Of a stretch of DNA of 64,000 bases, positions 50,441 to 61,080 are shown one piece after another (position 1 is the stretch's first letter; each line of letters starts with the position of its first letter). The notes beneath the pieces are model-generated. The model was not told the DNA's origin, made no database searches, and saw nothing but the letters and a program-made list of their open reading frames with translations. The position numbers and the translations under genes are program-made. This stretch comes from Neodontobutis hainanensis (taxonomy: Eukaryota; Chordata; Actinopteri; Gobiiformes; Odontobutidae), in NCBI GenBank assembly GCA_024349245.1, contig JALDNG010000079.1, positions 836,501-900,500 of the forward strand, written 5' to 3'.

Positions 50441-51539
50441 CTCATGCCTTGGCAGTAGAGTGGTTATAAGAAACGTTTCATATGGCCATGGGTTGCATCA
50501 GCATCCAGATAAGAACTTGGTGTAACTTTTTTGTTAAAGCTTTTTTTTTTTCAGTTTAGTTCATTTAGTATTGCAAATATTCAGGGTTTCAAATGCTACA
50601 AACATTTGCACTAGCTTGTGAAATATTTTTCAGCTAGTCGCAGACTACAATACATGTTCAAAGGCACCAGCTAGCATAATCACAAACTTTGCATAAACAC
50701 GCTGATTTTGGACTATGTGCACTGTCTTTGAATGGGTTGAGGACATTAGCGAGTGATCGGATATTCTGTGCTATATAAACATTTAGACTACACCAGCTAA
50801 AGGCTACAAGCTACAAGTAGGACTATGTCATCTGTGGCCATGAACAGAACATTAAACTACACCACATGCAGGCCCAGCTCTATTCTCTCCACCTTCAGTT
50901 TAATGGGCACAAAGTTTAAAAGACAAAAGTTGGGTTCTTTTTAAACAATACCATCTCCAAATCCAATGGGAATGCATTTTTTTCTTCTCTGTGCATTATG
51001 TTGTAGTAAATCTTGAAGAAATAATGGTTGCATAGTTTTACTTTGACCAGCCATGCCAGTGACATTGTGCCTAATCTGACTGGGTCACCCTCAAATGCCA
51101 AGTATTGACAGTGTTCAAAGTGACTCCTCAGTGACACTGCTTTGATGAGGTGTTATTACCCTAAAATTTAGACAAACATCTTAATTTGTCACCAGTCTAA
51201 TTATTGCCTTCCATATCTGTGCAAGTAGTCACAGGGCGGTTCATTTTCTGATGAATTTATTTCATTACCATCATTTGAATCTGGTACGACTCAATTGCAT
51301 ATTTGCCAGTATTTCCTATTTATCTGTCTAATCATAAATGTCCTCATATGTACTGTAGACACTCTGTTCAAGAAAATAGCACGCATCATTATCAACCTTT
51401 AACATTCATAAATCAGACGGGAATGTCAATCGTCCTGGGTCAGAGGTCATGTGTGAGGTTAGCAATAATTACTGCTAATGGACTGGAATATCAACATCTT
51501 AAATGAAACACATAATTCTTAGGGTTCCTAGCCTAACGT

Positions 51540-52100
51540 AATGGACTTAATTAGACAAGACAGGAGATTTATTCATGACCAATAAGTCACTAATTTAAAA
51601 CTATGTGCATTTACATATTAGTAAATAAACAGAGCTGATATCCCAGAATATTAATCTTTTCCCTGGCTGTCTCTAATAACGCTCTGTAGCCAAATGACCT
51701 GAGGGAACGACGAATGAAAAATCTGCCCTCTGTGATGTGATTGATTAACGTTTGTGTTTGTAAATGAAAATGAAGATGTCAACTCATATTCCTGTGGAGA
51801 AAATGTCCGTTAATGGTGTTTGCGCCCTATGAGCCCGCAGTTGATTTGTTGCATCTCTGATAATGTTACCGAGAGAAAAGAGGAGACAGGCGTCTGCTGT
51901 CATCTGCTTTGAAAATAACAACAGCTTAATTAACATAAACAAGACCCAACTGTTCTCATTTCCAATGCTTCATATACCCAAGTTTGGTTATTGGCAATAT
52001 TATCCTCCAGTGATGCAGATGGTATCTTTAAGTGTCTGCTATTACGGCTCCAGATTTGTTATTAAGACTCGTGTATTAACCCACCTGCATAGCCTTTTCC
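51540..52100. promoter_or_regulatory. candidate homeodomain-rich enhancer block in intron 2
   Basis: TTAATTAG lies at 51547-51554, TGATTGATTAAC at 51738-51749 and a perfect TTAATTAA palindrome at 51926-51933. Several further ATTA cores are spread through unique sequence. The density of homeodomain cores in non-repetitive DNA is what one expects of a neural developmental enhancer, but AT-rich background also produces such motifs. Confidence 0.3.
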
Positions 52101-52380
52101 ATAGCCAAAAAACTAGGTCTGCAGTATTTCATTTAAAAATATTGGCCCTGGTAAATGTGCTGTAACCAGATCTATGTCAGTGTTTATCTCACGGGTGTAC
52201 TCTCTACAATCAGAAAATAAACTGTGTGTATATGGACATTTAAACAATGAAGGGCCAAGAAAAGAGACATCAAATGCAATATCTTTGTACAGTTAGTTGT
52301 CCGTGTCTACTTCTTGGAGATTACTGTTACTGTAAAAAGTTCAGCCACAAATGCAGCCACTTAGTTTCCTCAAGGAAAAT

Positions 52381-52761
52381 GCTGGATGCAGGGACGGATT
52401 ACGGACCGGGCCAGTGGGGCCGGTGCCCCAGGGAGGCCCCTAGCTCAAAGCAATTTGCGATGCCTAAGCATATATTTTTATCTGTCTATTTCAGAGGGCC
52501 TCCATGCTATAGGGCCCTCTGACTACCAGGGCCCCTGACACTGTTACAGGGCCTCTGATGAAAATGGTGAGGGGTGGCAGTGTTCTTACTACCAGGGGGT
52601 CTTAGGAAGAAGGGGGTGTACATTCTGAGGGCAATCCCTTCTCCTGACAACCCATGTGTAAACCTGCTGTTTAGCTAGTAGTTATTTGTTGGTGGGTAGT
52701 CTTTCTCGCAAATGTTTTGCCCAGGGGCCCACATGACTCTTAATCTGTGCCTGGCTGGATG
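52381..52761. mobile_element. complete non-autonomous hAT-type MITE with 8-bp target duplication
   Basis: The element is 52389-52753 (365 bp). Its left end CAGGGACGGATTA and the reverse complement of its right end, CAGGCACAGATTA, agree at 11 of 13 positions. The flanks carry a perfect 8-bp direct repeat GCTGGATG at 52381-52388 and 52754-52761, the target-duplication length of hAT transposases. The interior is rich in GGGCC/GGCCC words (CCAGTGGGGCCGG, AGGGCCCTC, AGGGCCCC), which are paired near the two ends. There is no transposase frame, so it must have moved in trans. The intact target duplication argues for a fairly recent insertion. Confidence 0.85.
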
Positions 52762-55700
52762 TAGTTAACCTTTACACAGTGGCTTTCCCTCCTCACCTAT
52801 GGCCCTCTAAAGCAATGTGTAGGTCAGTGTAAACCAACCCCCTCTGCTCAACCATTGTTTACATTGAAGGGATGTCTTGGTTTGTACTTACATATGAAAA
52901 GACTTGGCTTTATGTGCATGTGGAATACATTTTAGTTTATAAAGATAATAATCTCAGTATAGCTCACATTGTTAGTGCCCCTAGAATTACTTTTTATAGT
53001 AAACATTCCATTTAAATTACACAATGTCCTGCTAATCATGCTTTAATGCAAATTTTATAATATTATATAATAAATCTAGTGTGTCATAAGAGTAATAAAT
53101 AGTAACTTCAGCGTCAGAAGAGTTCAAGAAGCGTCAATGACTAACTGCCTTAAGATTAGATTGACAGCACAGAAGGAATCTTCTTATACTTGGTTGTAAT
53201 TCTTTTTAATTTTAGTTATCACCAACCACCTCTGCTCACAGTTTAGAGCCACGTGTAGGAAAGATAGGATTATAAATATGCTTTAAATGTGAAACGTCCA
53301 GAGTAATTTAATTCTGCTCACATATGGGATCAATTCAGCAAAATGGAATATTAGCAGCAGTGAGTTACGGCTTAATGTAAGTGTCTGTCTCTTTGACACA
53401 TGCAGCCGATGAGCGAGGACAGCATGAGCACTCGTGAGGTCAAAGTTCACAGTGCAGCCGTGGTTTGAGCAAAACCCATCTCGCTGAATGCCGACGCTAG
53501 CATGTTTTCTAATATGGACACAATCTAGTATTGGAGGGATTTTAATCGGAACAGGGTAGAAATCCAATATCAGCGACTGCTCACAGAAAGGGATGAGTGC
53601 GTAGAGTTATGGCGTTAAAGATGTGAGCCCCGTGTATCATTAAGTTGCCTCAGAAAAGATGGTATTTTTCTGCTATCGGGCGTCATACTCAGATACACCA
53701 TCATATTTAATATGTTTTGACGTATTCATATTTTTTTATTCTTCTGTAAATGGCCGTCCAGTCTTCCTTCTCTATAGGCCATTTTGTGGTCTCTTTATTG
53801 TAAGATGTTTCTGTGATTCCTACAGCCTACATTCACTTTAAGGCCAAAAATACTAATACATTTTTATGAGCAAATATTGTATCCATCCAAAAGGATATGT
53901 CTTTCCACACAAGATACGGTTTGCAAAATATCTGCTAAAATGCTCAAAACGAGAACTGCAGACTTTGAGAAAAGGATGAATCACTCTCCATGAAACAGAA
54001 CCCAAACAATCTAATAACATGCTAGTCAGAAAACCATGGATATGTCCACGCTGATTTAAACATCTCAACCGTGACATCACCTTGGAGATCTGGAGAACTT
54101 TTGTCTGTTTTAAGTCTCTGATGCATTCAAACTCAAAACTTTCCACTTTAAGAAGATTTCCATTTTGCAGGCTGAAAACTTGTTTGTGGACAAGAAGTCC
54201 AAATGCAGAAAGAAATACTGTATGCATCAATGTAGCTATGGCCTTGAAGAGCCATTAGAGCCTTTGGAGCTTAAAGAAGTTCCAGATTTATTTGACTTGA
54301 GTCTAGTGAGTTTATATGCGTGGCAGTAACAGATGTGAGACAAACACAGAGACAACAGAGTCACGGAGCAACAAGGCTTTGTGATTTGTTTATTGATTTT
54401 GCACCGTTTTATTTTTCAAAACAAATGTCTTTCTTTTAAAAAAAAATGTAAGGACACTAAGGGCACAAAAATATGAAAATGTCTTGCCTTTTTTAACTAA
54501 CTTAAATAAAACACTAGGTTGATTGAAACAAGCTACAAATATCACAGAGCATAAAAGTGGTTAGCATCCCATTATTACAGAAGCTAATTCAGGGAAAGGT
54601 GAAGTCAGAAAAACACCAAGCCAGTGTATATGAAATGAACTACCACAGTGGGAAATACGTAGTCAACACTCACAAAGTGACAAAAAATAGATAAATAATA
54701 AAGATTGCAAATGATGTAGCCAGGTTTTAATATAAAACGACAAAAACAATAAATAAACAACATAAAATAGTCATATGTAACAATAAACTAAATGCATGCA
54801 GCTAATTTTCACAATCATTATTAGTTATGCTCAAACCATTTTCTTATACTATTTTTATCCTTATAAAGCCACATACACATACATCTGAGGTAAACTGAAC
54901 ACCTTTGATAGCTGTTAGACAACGTCACGCTGGTACTAAAACAGTGTCATGTGTAGGTGAAGATGAAGAGTACAAATGAAGAACATATCCCACTGTGATA
55001 GGGGATATTGAAGAGGCTTAAATGGCCAAAAAAACCCAGAAAATGGGCACTGAATCTACCCATGTTAGATCACAAAATGCAAATACATTTGGTTCCTCAG
55101 TCACTCTCCGTAAGCCTGCAGGGCATAAGCATAATGTGACACAAGATTTATCAAAAACACCAAGCAAACATGCAAAGAAAAAGCATTTTGTATTCATAAG
55201 GCGAGCTCTCATATTGAACTTTTGATTCAAAGCTTAAACATACTCTCCAAGCCACAGACTAGCCCTGTTTTGATTGATCATAAATCCTGTGATGCACCAG
55301 CTCTCAAGAGGAGAAAGGAGTAGAGATAGCGGCGCAGGCAGGAAACGGGAAAATTACATTAATGGACAAATGAAATAGATGCATGGGGACGCAGTATGTA
55401 TTTTTGTTGGAGCTCTTTGGAACGGCTTGCTAATAATGATAAAGAGCCAGGGCTGTTCTATTTGTGGTGTAAGGAGGGAACCTGCATATGGACACCATCA
55501 TAACTCAGTGCTTTCATCCATTCACATGAAAAATCAAGGCTGTCATCGGCGTTCAGAAATGATCCAGTAACATAGAGTAATGTGACAGAAATCTACACGC
55601 ACACACCATGCATACACAGATATATAGCAAAGCCACACCGATACAGTACATACCATATGGAGCGCATTATCATAATCCTGATAGATAGATCGACATTCCA

Positions 55701-56999
55701 CACCTCCCTCTCCTTTGGTTCCTACATCATTTCATCATTTCATGTTTGGGCTATTCATCCATCTTGTGAGATTTTAGGACAATACCACCTCAATACCACA
55801 CGTATTTTGTCCTTTTTCATGCATTCGACATACCATCTACATTAGACATTACAGCCTGTGTGCTGGCTGGTGATGGATTGAAGGAAAAGCCAGCATAAAT
55901 TATTGGCAAAACATAATGAAGGAAGTGCCTGTATATGGGCCATGAGGGGTCAGTGAATGGTCTGTTGAGTATGGAAAATGATGTTAATCACATTTTCAAT
56001 GGGCTTTGCAGATGTTGATTTTTTTAGCATTTATTGGAGAAAGTGGAGCAGCGGTCGCAACCACATTCAGCAAATACAAAGTGTGTATTGGGTGTTGCGT
56101 GTATTGTGTTACTACTACACCTGGTTGCCTTTTTTCACCATTAAACATGTTTCCATGACATGGAGCACAGGCCCAAGCCACTCTATATTAGATGATTTAA
56201 AAGGTTCTTTACCCAAAAAGTATTAGATTACAAATGGGATTAGTGCCTTTATAAACTCGGCTGAACGTGAATTAATACCATTGATACTACTTGAACAGAA
56301 AAGACAGCAGAATAAGTCAGACCATTTTATTTTAAATAGTGCATTTAACAGAGTTTACCATTTAACAGCAGTCTGAAAACAAAAGAAAACCGCAGTAGAA
56401 TGATAAAGAAAGAATTAAACTGTCCAACAAAAATAAATAAATAAATTATATAAAAAAAATAAATGGTTAAAAAAAAACATGTTTTACACACAAATTACAA
56501 AGATGAAAAGATGAGTGACAAAAATGATTGCTGGAGGAGAGGGGGGTCCATTATGGAACAGGCTTTGCGCTAACTCTCAACTCCATCTAGTGGTAAAAAG
56601 GGATATAACCGGACAGAACCTTAAACTCATCGTTTTCCTCAAAATGACTTCATCTGTTTCTTACAGTTGTTAGACCTGTTCTGTTGGCATTGTATTAGGA
56701 CTGTCTGTCACAGGGCAACACAATGTGGTGTTCAAGTAACTCCATAATGAGTCATTTTAACCGTGAACACGTCCCACTCAAGCATTGTCAATTATTTTAA
56801 ATTACTACTAAAAGTCATTGTGTTAACTTGACACTGGCCATATTGCAGTAAAAAAAAAAAAGACTAGGCTTTAATTGTTGCGGTCAAGACAAGTGAAGTT
56901 CCATTGGTCACCGTTTTAAAATAAACCACCATGTCACCCTCCATGTTAGCTCAATAACCAGACTATTATTAGCCCAGGGTTAAGTCATGTGTTGACAGG

Positions 57000-57260
57000 C
57001 CAAAGAGCGCAAAGTGAGGCGCTCAAAAAGTTTCTAATCAAGTTATTTGTGTTTGACCGGCAATAAAGTAGTCATCACTTTGTCTGCAGAAAATGGCTGC
57101 GCAAAGATCAAAAGAAAGTAGGACAATTAATGAATTCAAGGGCCACAAGGTTCCCTCTCGGTGCCTTATGACTCATGCATCAAACAGGCCTCCTTTGCTG
57201 CTGATTAAGATTTAGTATGGTCAAGTCAAGGACATATTATCCCAGGCCATTAAACTATTA
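57000..57260. promoter_or_regulatory. candidate enhancer block with TCF/LEF-, homeodomain- and AP-1-like sites
   Basis: AGATCAAAAG at 57105-57114 matches the TCF/LEF core pattern. CAATTAATGAATTC at 57124-57137 holds overlapping homeodomain cores. TGACTCAT at 57169-57176 is an AP-1/Maf half-site match, followed by ATGCATCAAAC. All lie within about 80 bp of unique sequence. Function is inferred. Confidence 0.3.
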
Positions 57261-59599
57261 ACACATATATTATTAACTAAGTGCATTAGTCTTTATAGTT
57301 AATTGGTTATTGTTCATTCATTTGTTTCTAAGAACACACCCAGTCGTTTTCACAGTGATTCAGAGGGCGGCTACTTAGGCACTTATGATGAAAAATACTC
57401 AAAAAGCACTCATTAAACAACATTATGTTCTGTAATATATTATTAGACGGATGTTTTGAATGGCACAAATCACGTTCATCATGTTTCTTGTTCTTGTCGA
57501 ATGAAGACCTTATTCAAATGACCTGAGCCTTTTTTTCACTGAGCAGTATGTTAAAGACCTGGTTAGTATGACACGGTTTGGCATGGGTATCAAAGAGACA
57601 TGTCCTGTGTGCAGGAAAGCGACATCGCCTACATTAACAGCAATGTCATGCAAGTGCTACTCAGTTTGTAGTGAAATGATACAGTTTTGTTTGGAAAAAA
57701 AACTTTTAAATATTGATGTGTTTCCAGTAGAATAAAGAAGTGCATAATTCTTTGTGAGTAGCGTTGCAAAAGGCTGGAGGCTTAGTTGTTTTCTGCTGCA
57801 ATAAACAGTAGAAGATTTTGTTTGTGATGTGTTCCCCGCTTTTAGAATCTTAAATTCAGATATATCTAAATCTAGCTTTAAAAAAAGTACAGTTGGCATC
57901 TTTTCTTCTTATGACTGTTTGTTTTGACATGCTGATTTTTTTTCTTCAAATCTAATTTTCTCTGAGAAATTGTTCTTTGTCATCCAATCAAATTCCTGCA
58001 TTGTTTTACAATACATTAACCTTTTTTGACCCAATTTGACAATGGACATAGCACTAAAGGCATTCTGTACTCACCTGACTCATGCACCTAACACTCCAGT
58101 TGTCATTTGTGTCTTTAGTTTCCAATAATTATTTTGCTAAATAATTATGCTTGATGTATATTGGTCTAAAATTGCTATTAGGGATCATTTGCAATGACTT
58201 TTGGCCGAGTCTCAAAGGACACTTCTGAATGAGCTTCTTCACAGCTCCATCGAAAAATCTCCCACTTCCCTCCCATTGTGTGTTCAGTGTCGTAGCATCT
58301 GCTTAATGGGCCTCTTCAGTGGAAAGTCTGCTCCTTCTGCGCACATGCACAGATTGGCAAAAAGTTTGTCCCTGATACAGTTTAGAACATTACTATATTC
58401 ACTATTTCTAAACATACAATTCAGTAAGATTGACTTAAAGGTTTTGTTTTGAGAAACGATCGATCAAGGCATATTTTTTTTTGTACTGCAGCTGTGCGAT
58501 TGTCAGCATTAAAAAGATCATGTTGGACAGTGAAGGAAACAAAAGGAGAAGTATTAATGAATCCCAGTTGCACAGTGGAAAATGTCTTCGATGCTAAATG
58601 TCTAATTAGTGTCACAGAATAGCAACAAGAACTTTATATTACACAATGCATTTGTCTTTGTGTCTCTTCTAGTTTTCTCAACTCTACACTCTGTACATAG
58701 TAACCCATGTGAGTTGTCTGAGTAAATTAAAAAGGCCTAAAGGCTGTTTCTTCCGTGGGCTGGTAAAATTAGCTCACCGCGACTGCTTAGTGAGTATGCA
58801 GCATTGCAGGGCATACTGTTTAACCCGTTCCATCCGAACAAATAAGCAGGGATCAAAGGATTAGAGCAACATTATTAAAACCAGCCGGAGACCTAGACTA
58901 GAAACACTGCAGCTACATGTGTATTTACATTATGGATAAACTAGACTGTTGTGCAGATGAAATGTGTCCAAATGATTTGCAAAAATAAATCTAGTTTTGA
59001 TTTTTTTTGCAAATGGAGTTTGGTAAATGGTCAGGTCGGGGTTTCTCTCAGAATTAGAGCTAAGATAGTTGAGAGTTACAGACAGATGACAATGAAAAAT
59101 AAAGTTTAGAGAAACAAAACAAATGATTTTAGTCCATTAATGTGTTATTGCTCACTAATCTGCAGCAGTGCATGAAGTCTTGTGGCTCTTATGATTCTGC
59201 CAAACGTCTAAATGTTGGCAAGCACACAACATATGAGAAAAACCCAAATGGCATCAGATTTAATGTTAAAAAATGGCTTCTTTTAGTAATGTGCTGAGTG
59301 ACCCTGAAGTATTCTCTTACAGCAGAGCCATTATTCCTTCTGAATGATGACTAGAAAATCAATTTTCTACCATGATATTATCTATGGAATATACGAAAAA
59401 TAAACTTAGCTTTTAGCGTCCTATCAGTCCAGACACATGGTTTTATGTCCTCACGTCTGGAATGTGCAGTTGAATTGTCCGTTGAAAGACAAAGGAAATG
59501 TGTTTTCCAGATAACATTACAGTTGCAATAAAGCTTGGCTTGAGCTGTGATTGAAACAATACTGTGCCTAAGCCGCGCTGAGCCCACCTGTTTGTTCTT

Positions 59600-59970
59600 T
59601 CGTAATTGGATTCTGCTTCATTCCATTTGCCTTAATGCTGATGCATAATGCAGTGTACTGAGGGGACCAGCCATTACCAGTCAAGGGAGCGGGCACCAAG
59701 GAGTAACTTGACCCCGGGCTGGCCCCCTCCCTGTCTCTTGGACATCTTTTCAGGGCCTCTGTCCTTCAAAGCAGCCACTTGCCTGGGCTGGATAGATTGA
59801 TGGTTAAGGCTGTGGGCCTGATGGGAACCAGAATAGCAGGTGTTGATGTTCCAGCCTAAAAGAACAATAAGCTGGCCCTCTGCAGCATGTTAATCCAAAA
59901 CAAACAGCCTCTGGTATGGACGCTCTGGGCTCAGGCGGAGGAATCCTCGTCAAACACAGTGTGCTACCAG
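59600..59970. promoter_or_regulatory. candidate enhancer block, GC-richer than surroundings
   Basis: A complex block with TGATGCATAATGCA at about 59639, GACCCCGGGCTGGCCCC at about 59711, an AACAATAAG SOX-like word at about 59863 and TTAATCC (bicoid/OTX-type) at about 59890. It carries no simple repeat. It could also be an unrecognised repeat. Confidence 0.25.
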
Positions 59971-60429
59971 GAAAAGAATACAAGTCCGGTGTTTGCTCTG
60001 GACCAGGCAAGAATGTATAGTGTATAAACATTGGTTAACAGCAGCGCGGTAGCAAGAGCCAGCCTTTTCTCACGTTAACTTTAGATTAAAGCTTTATGCA
60101 TTATATTTAGTCTAACTTTATCAGAATAAAATGTGTAATAATATTGGGATTGAAGACACGCTGACAAATCTGACGTTGGTTTTATTTTTTTATTATCTGT
60201 TGTTAATGTGCTTTCTCACTTTTTTGGTGGGCTTGTTAGACACGATTCTGAGATAAGAAACGAGAAATTCATTTGTCCTCATGTTTGTAAGGGTCACTTG
60301 TTCTCATAACATCACACGGAAGATTAACCTTTTCAGCTTTACCAATAAGGTCATATTTAAGATGAACTGTTTGGGGATATTACACAATTTTTCACATTTT
60401 AGTTTGGTACCTTAGTTAAAGTTGGCAAA

Positions 60430-61080
60430 CGTTAGGGCTGAACCAGTACTGAACAAAGACTGGACCAGAGGAAATACCCATTAAAAGTCCACTAATTTTG
60501 AATCACAAAACTACCCACTTTGTTACCCCCATGTAGCCCACGTCCTCACCTCAGACATATTTCCAAACACAACTTTTACAACTTAGCAAGTAAGTTAATG
60601 GGTGACTGCTTAATCTAGGGCTAAACTTCAGATAATACCCAGGACGAAATTTAGTTCTAAACCAACAATAAACCAAGACTTTGGACCTTGACTGGGGTGA
60701 AGGGTTCACTTAGTTTAAAACTCTTACTCGACTTTATACCTTTTAACGTTAAGTGATACTTCATGGGGTTTTAGCCTCCCAAGCTACACTCAGAATGTTT
60801 AACTGTATCGCCATCCTGCATCACGCTTCCTAACCTCTGACTAGCCTCGTAAACTTAGCTCGCTAAACTTTATAATTTCCCATTGTGAGTAAATAACGGT
60901 TCAGGACTAAACCTAGCACAAAAGCTGCATTTAACCAAGATTTTGTATTCTTAGTAGACCCCCTTGTTCCACAATGTTTTCCACTATTTCTTTAGAGCGT
61001 TCAGTGGTACTTTACTTACTGTCAGCGTCATTATGGATATCTTTGTGACAGCTATGCATCATGTTTCCTAACATTTTCAA
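60430..61080 (+). repeat. degenerate tandem array, unit about 240 bp, about three copies
   Basis: Similar segments recur in order. GGGCTGAACC (60436), GGGCTAAAC (60618) and GGACTAAACC (60904) form one series. GAACAAAGACTGGACC (60451), AACCAAGACTTTGGACC (60671) and AACCAAGATTTTG (60933) form another. CGTTAAGTGATACTT (60747) corresponds to CGTTCAGTGGTACTT (60998), and GCATCACGCTTCCTAAC (60818) to GCATCATGTTTCCTAAC (61056). Spacings of roughly 240-260 bp between the last two units, with indels, indicate an old tandem duplication. The first unit is least certain. Confidence 0.6.

Larger units (their letters stand above)
48157..52380 (+). other. efna5 intron 2, first portion
   Basis: No further exon was found. 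In particular I saw nothing encoding the LKLKVFVRP segment expected in exon 3. A TTA microsatellite lies at 48491-48512 and a T run at about 50044-50059. Two candidate regulatory blocks (50080-50440 and 51540-52100) are listed separately. Confidence 0.55.
52762..60429 (+). other. efna5 intron 2, middle portion
   Basis: No exon or RNA gene was found. A-rich sequence lies around 54440, 56430-56480 and 56850. Candidate regulatory blocks at 57000-57260 and 59600-59970 are listed separately. The 55022-55230 stretch is open on both strands without a recognisable product. Confidence 0.55.
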
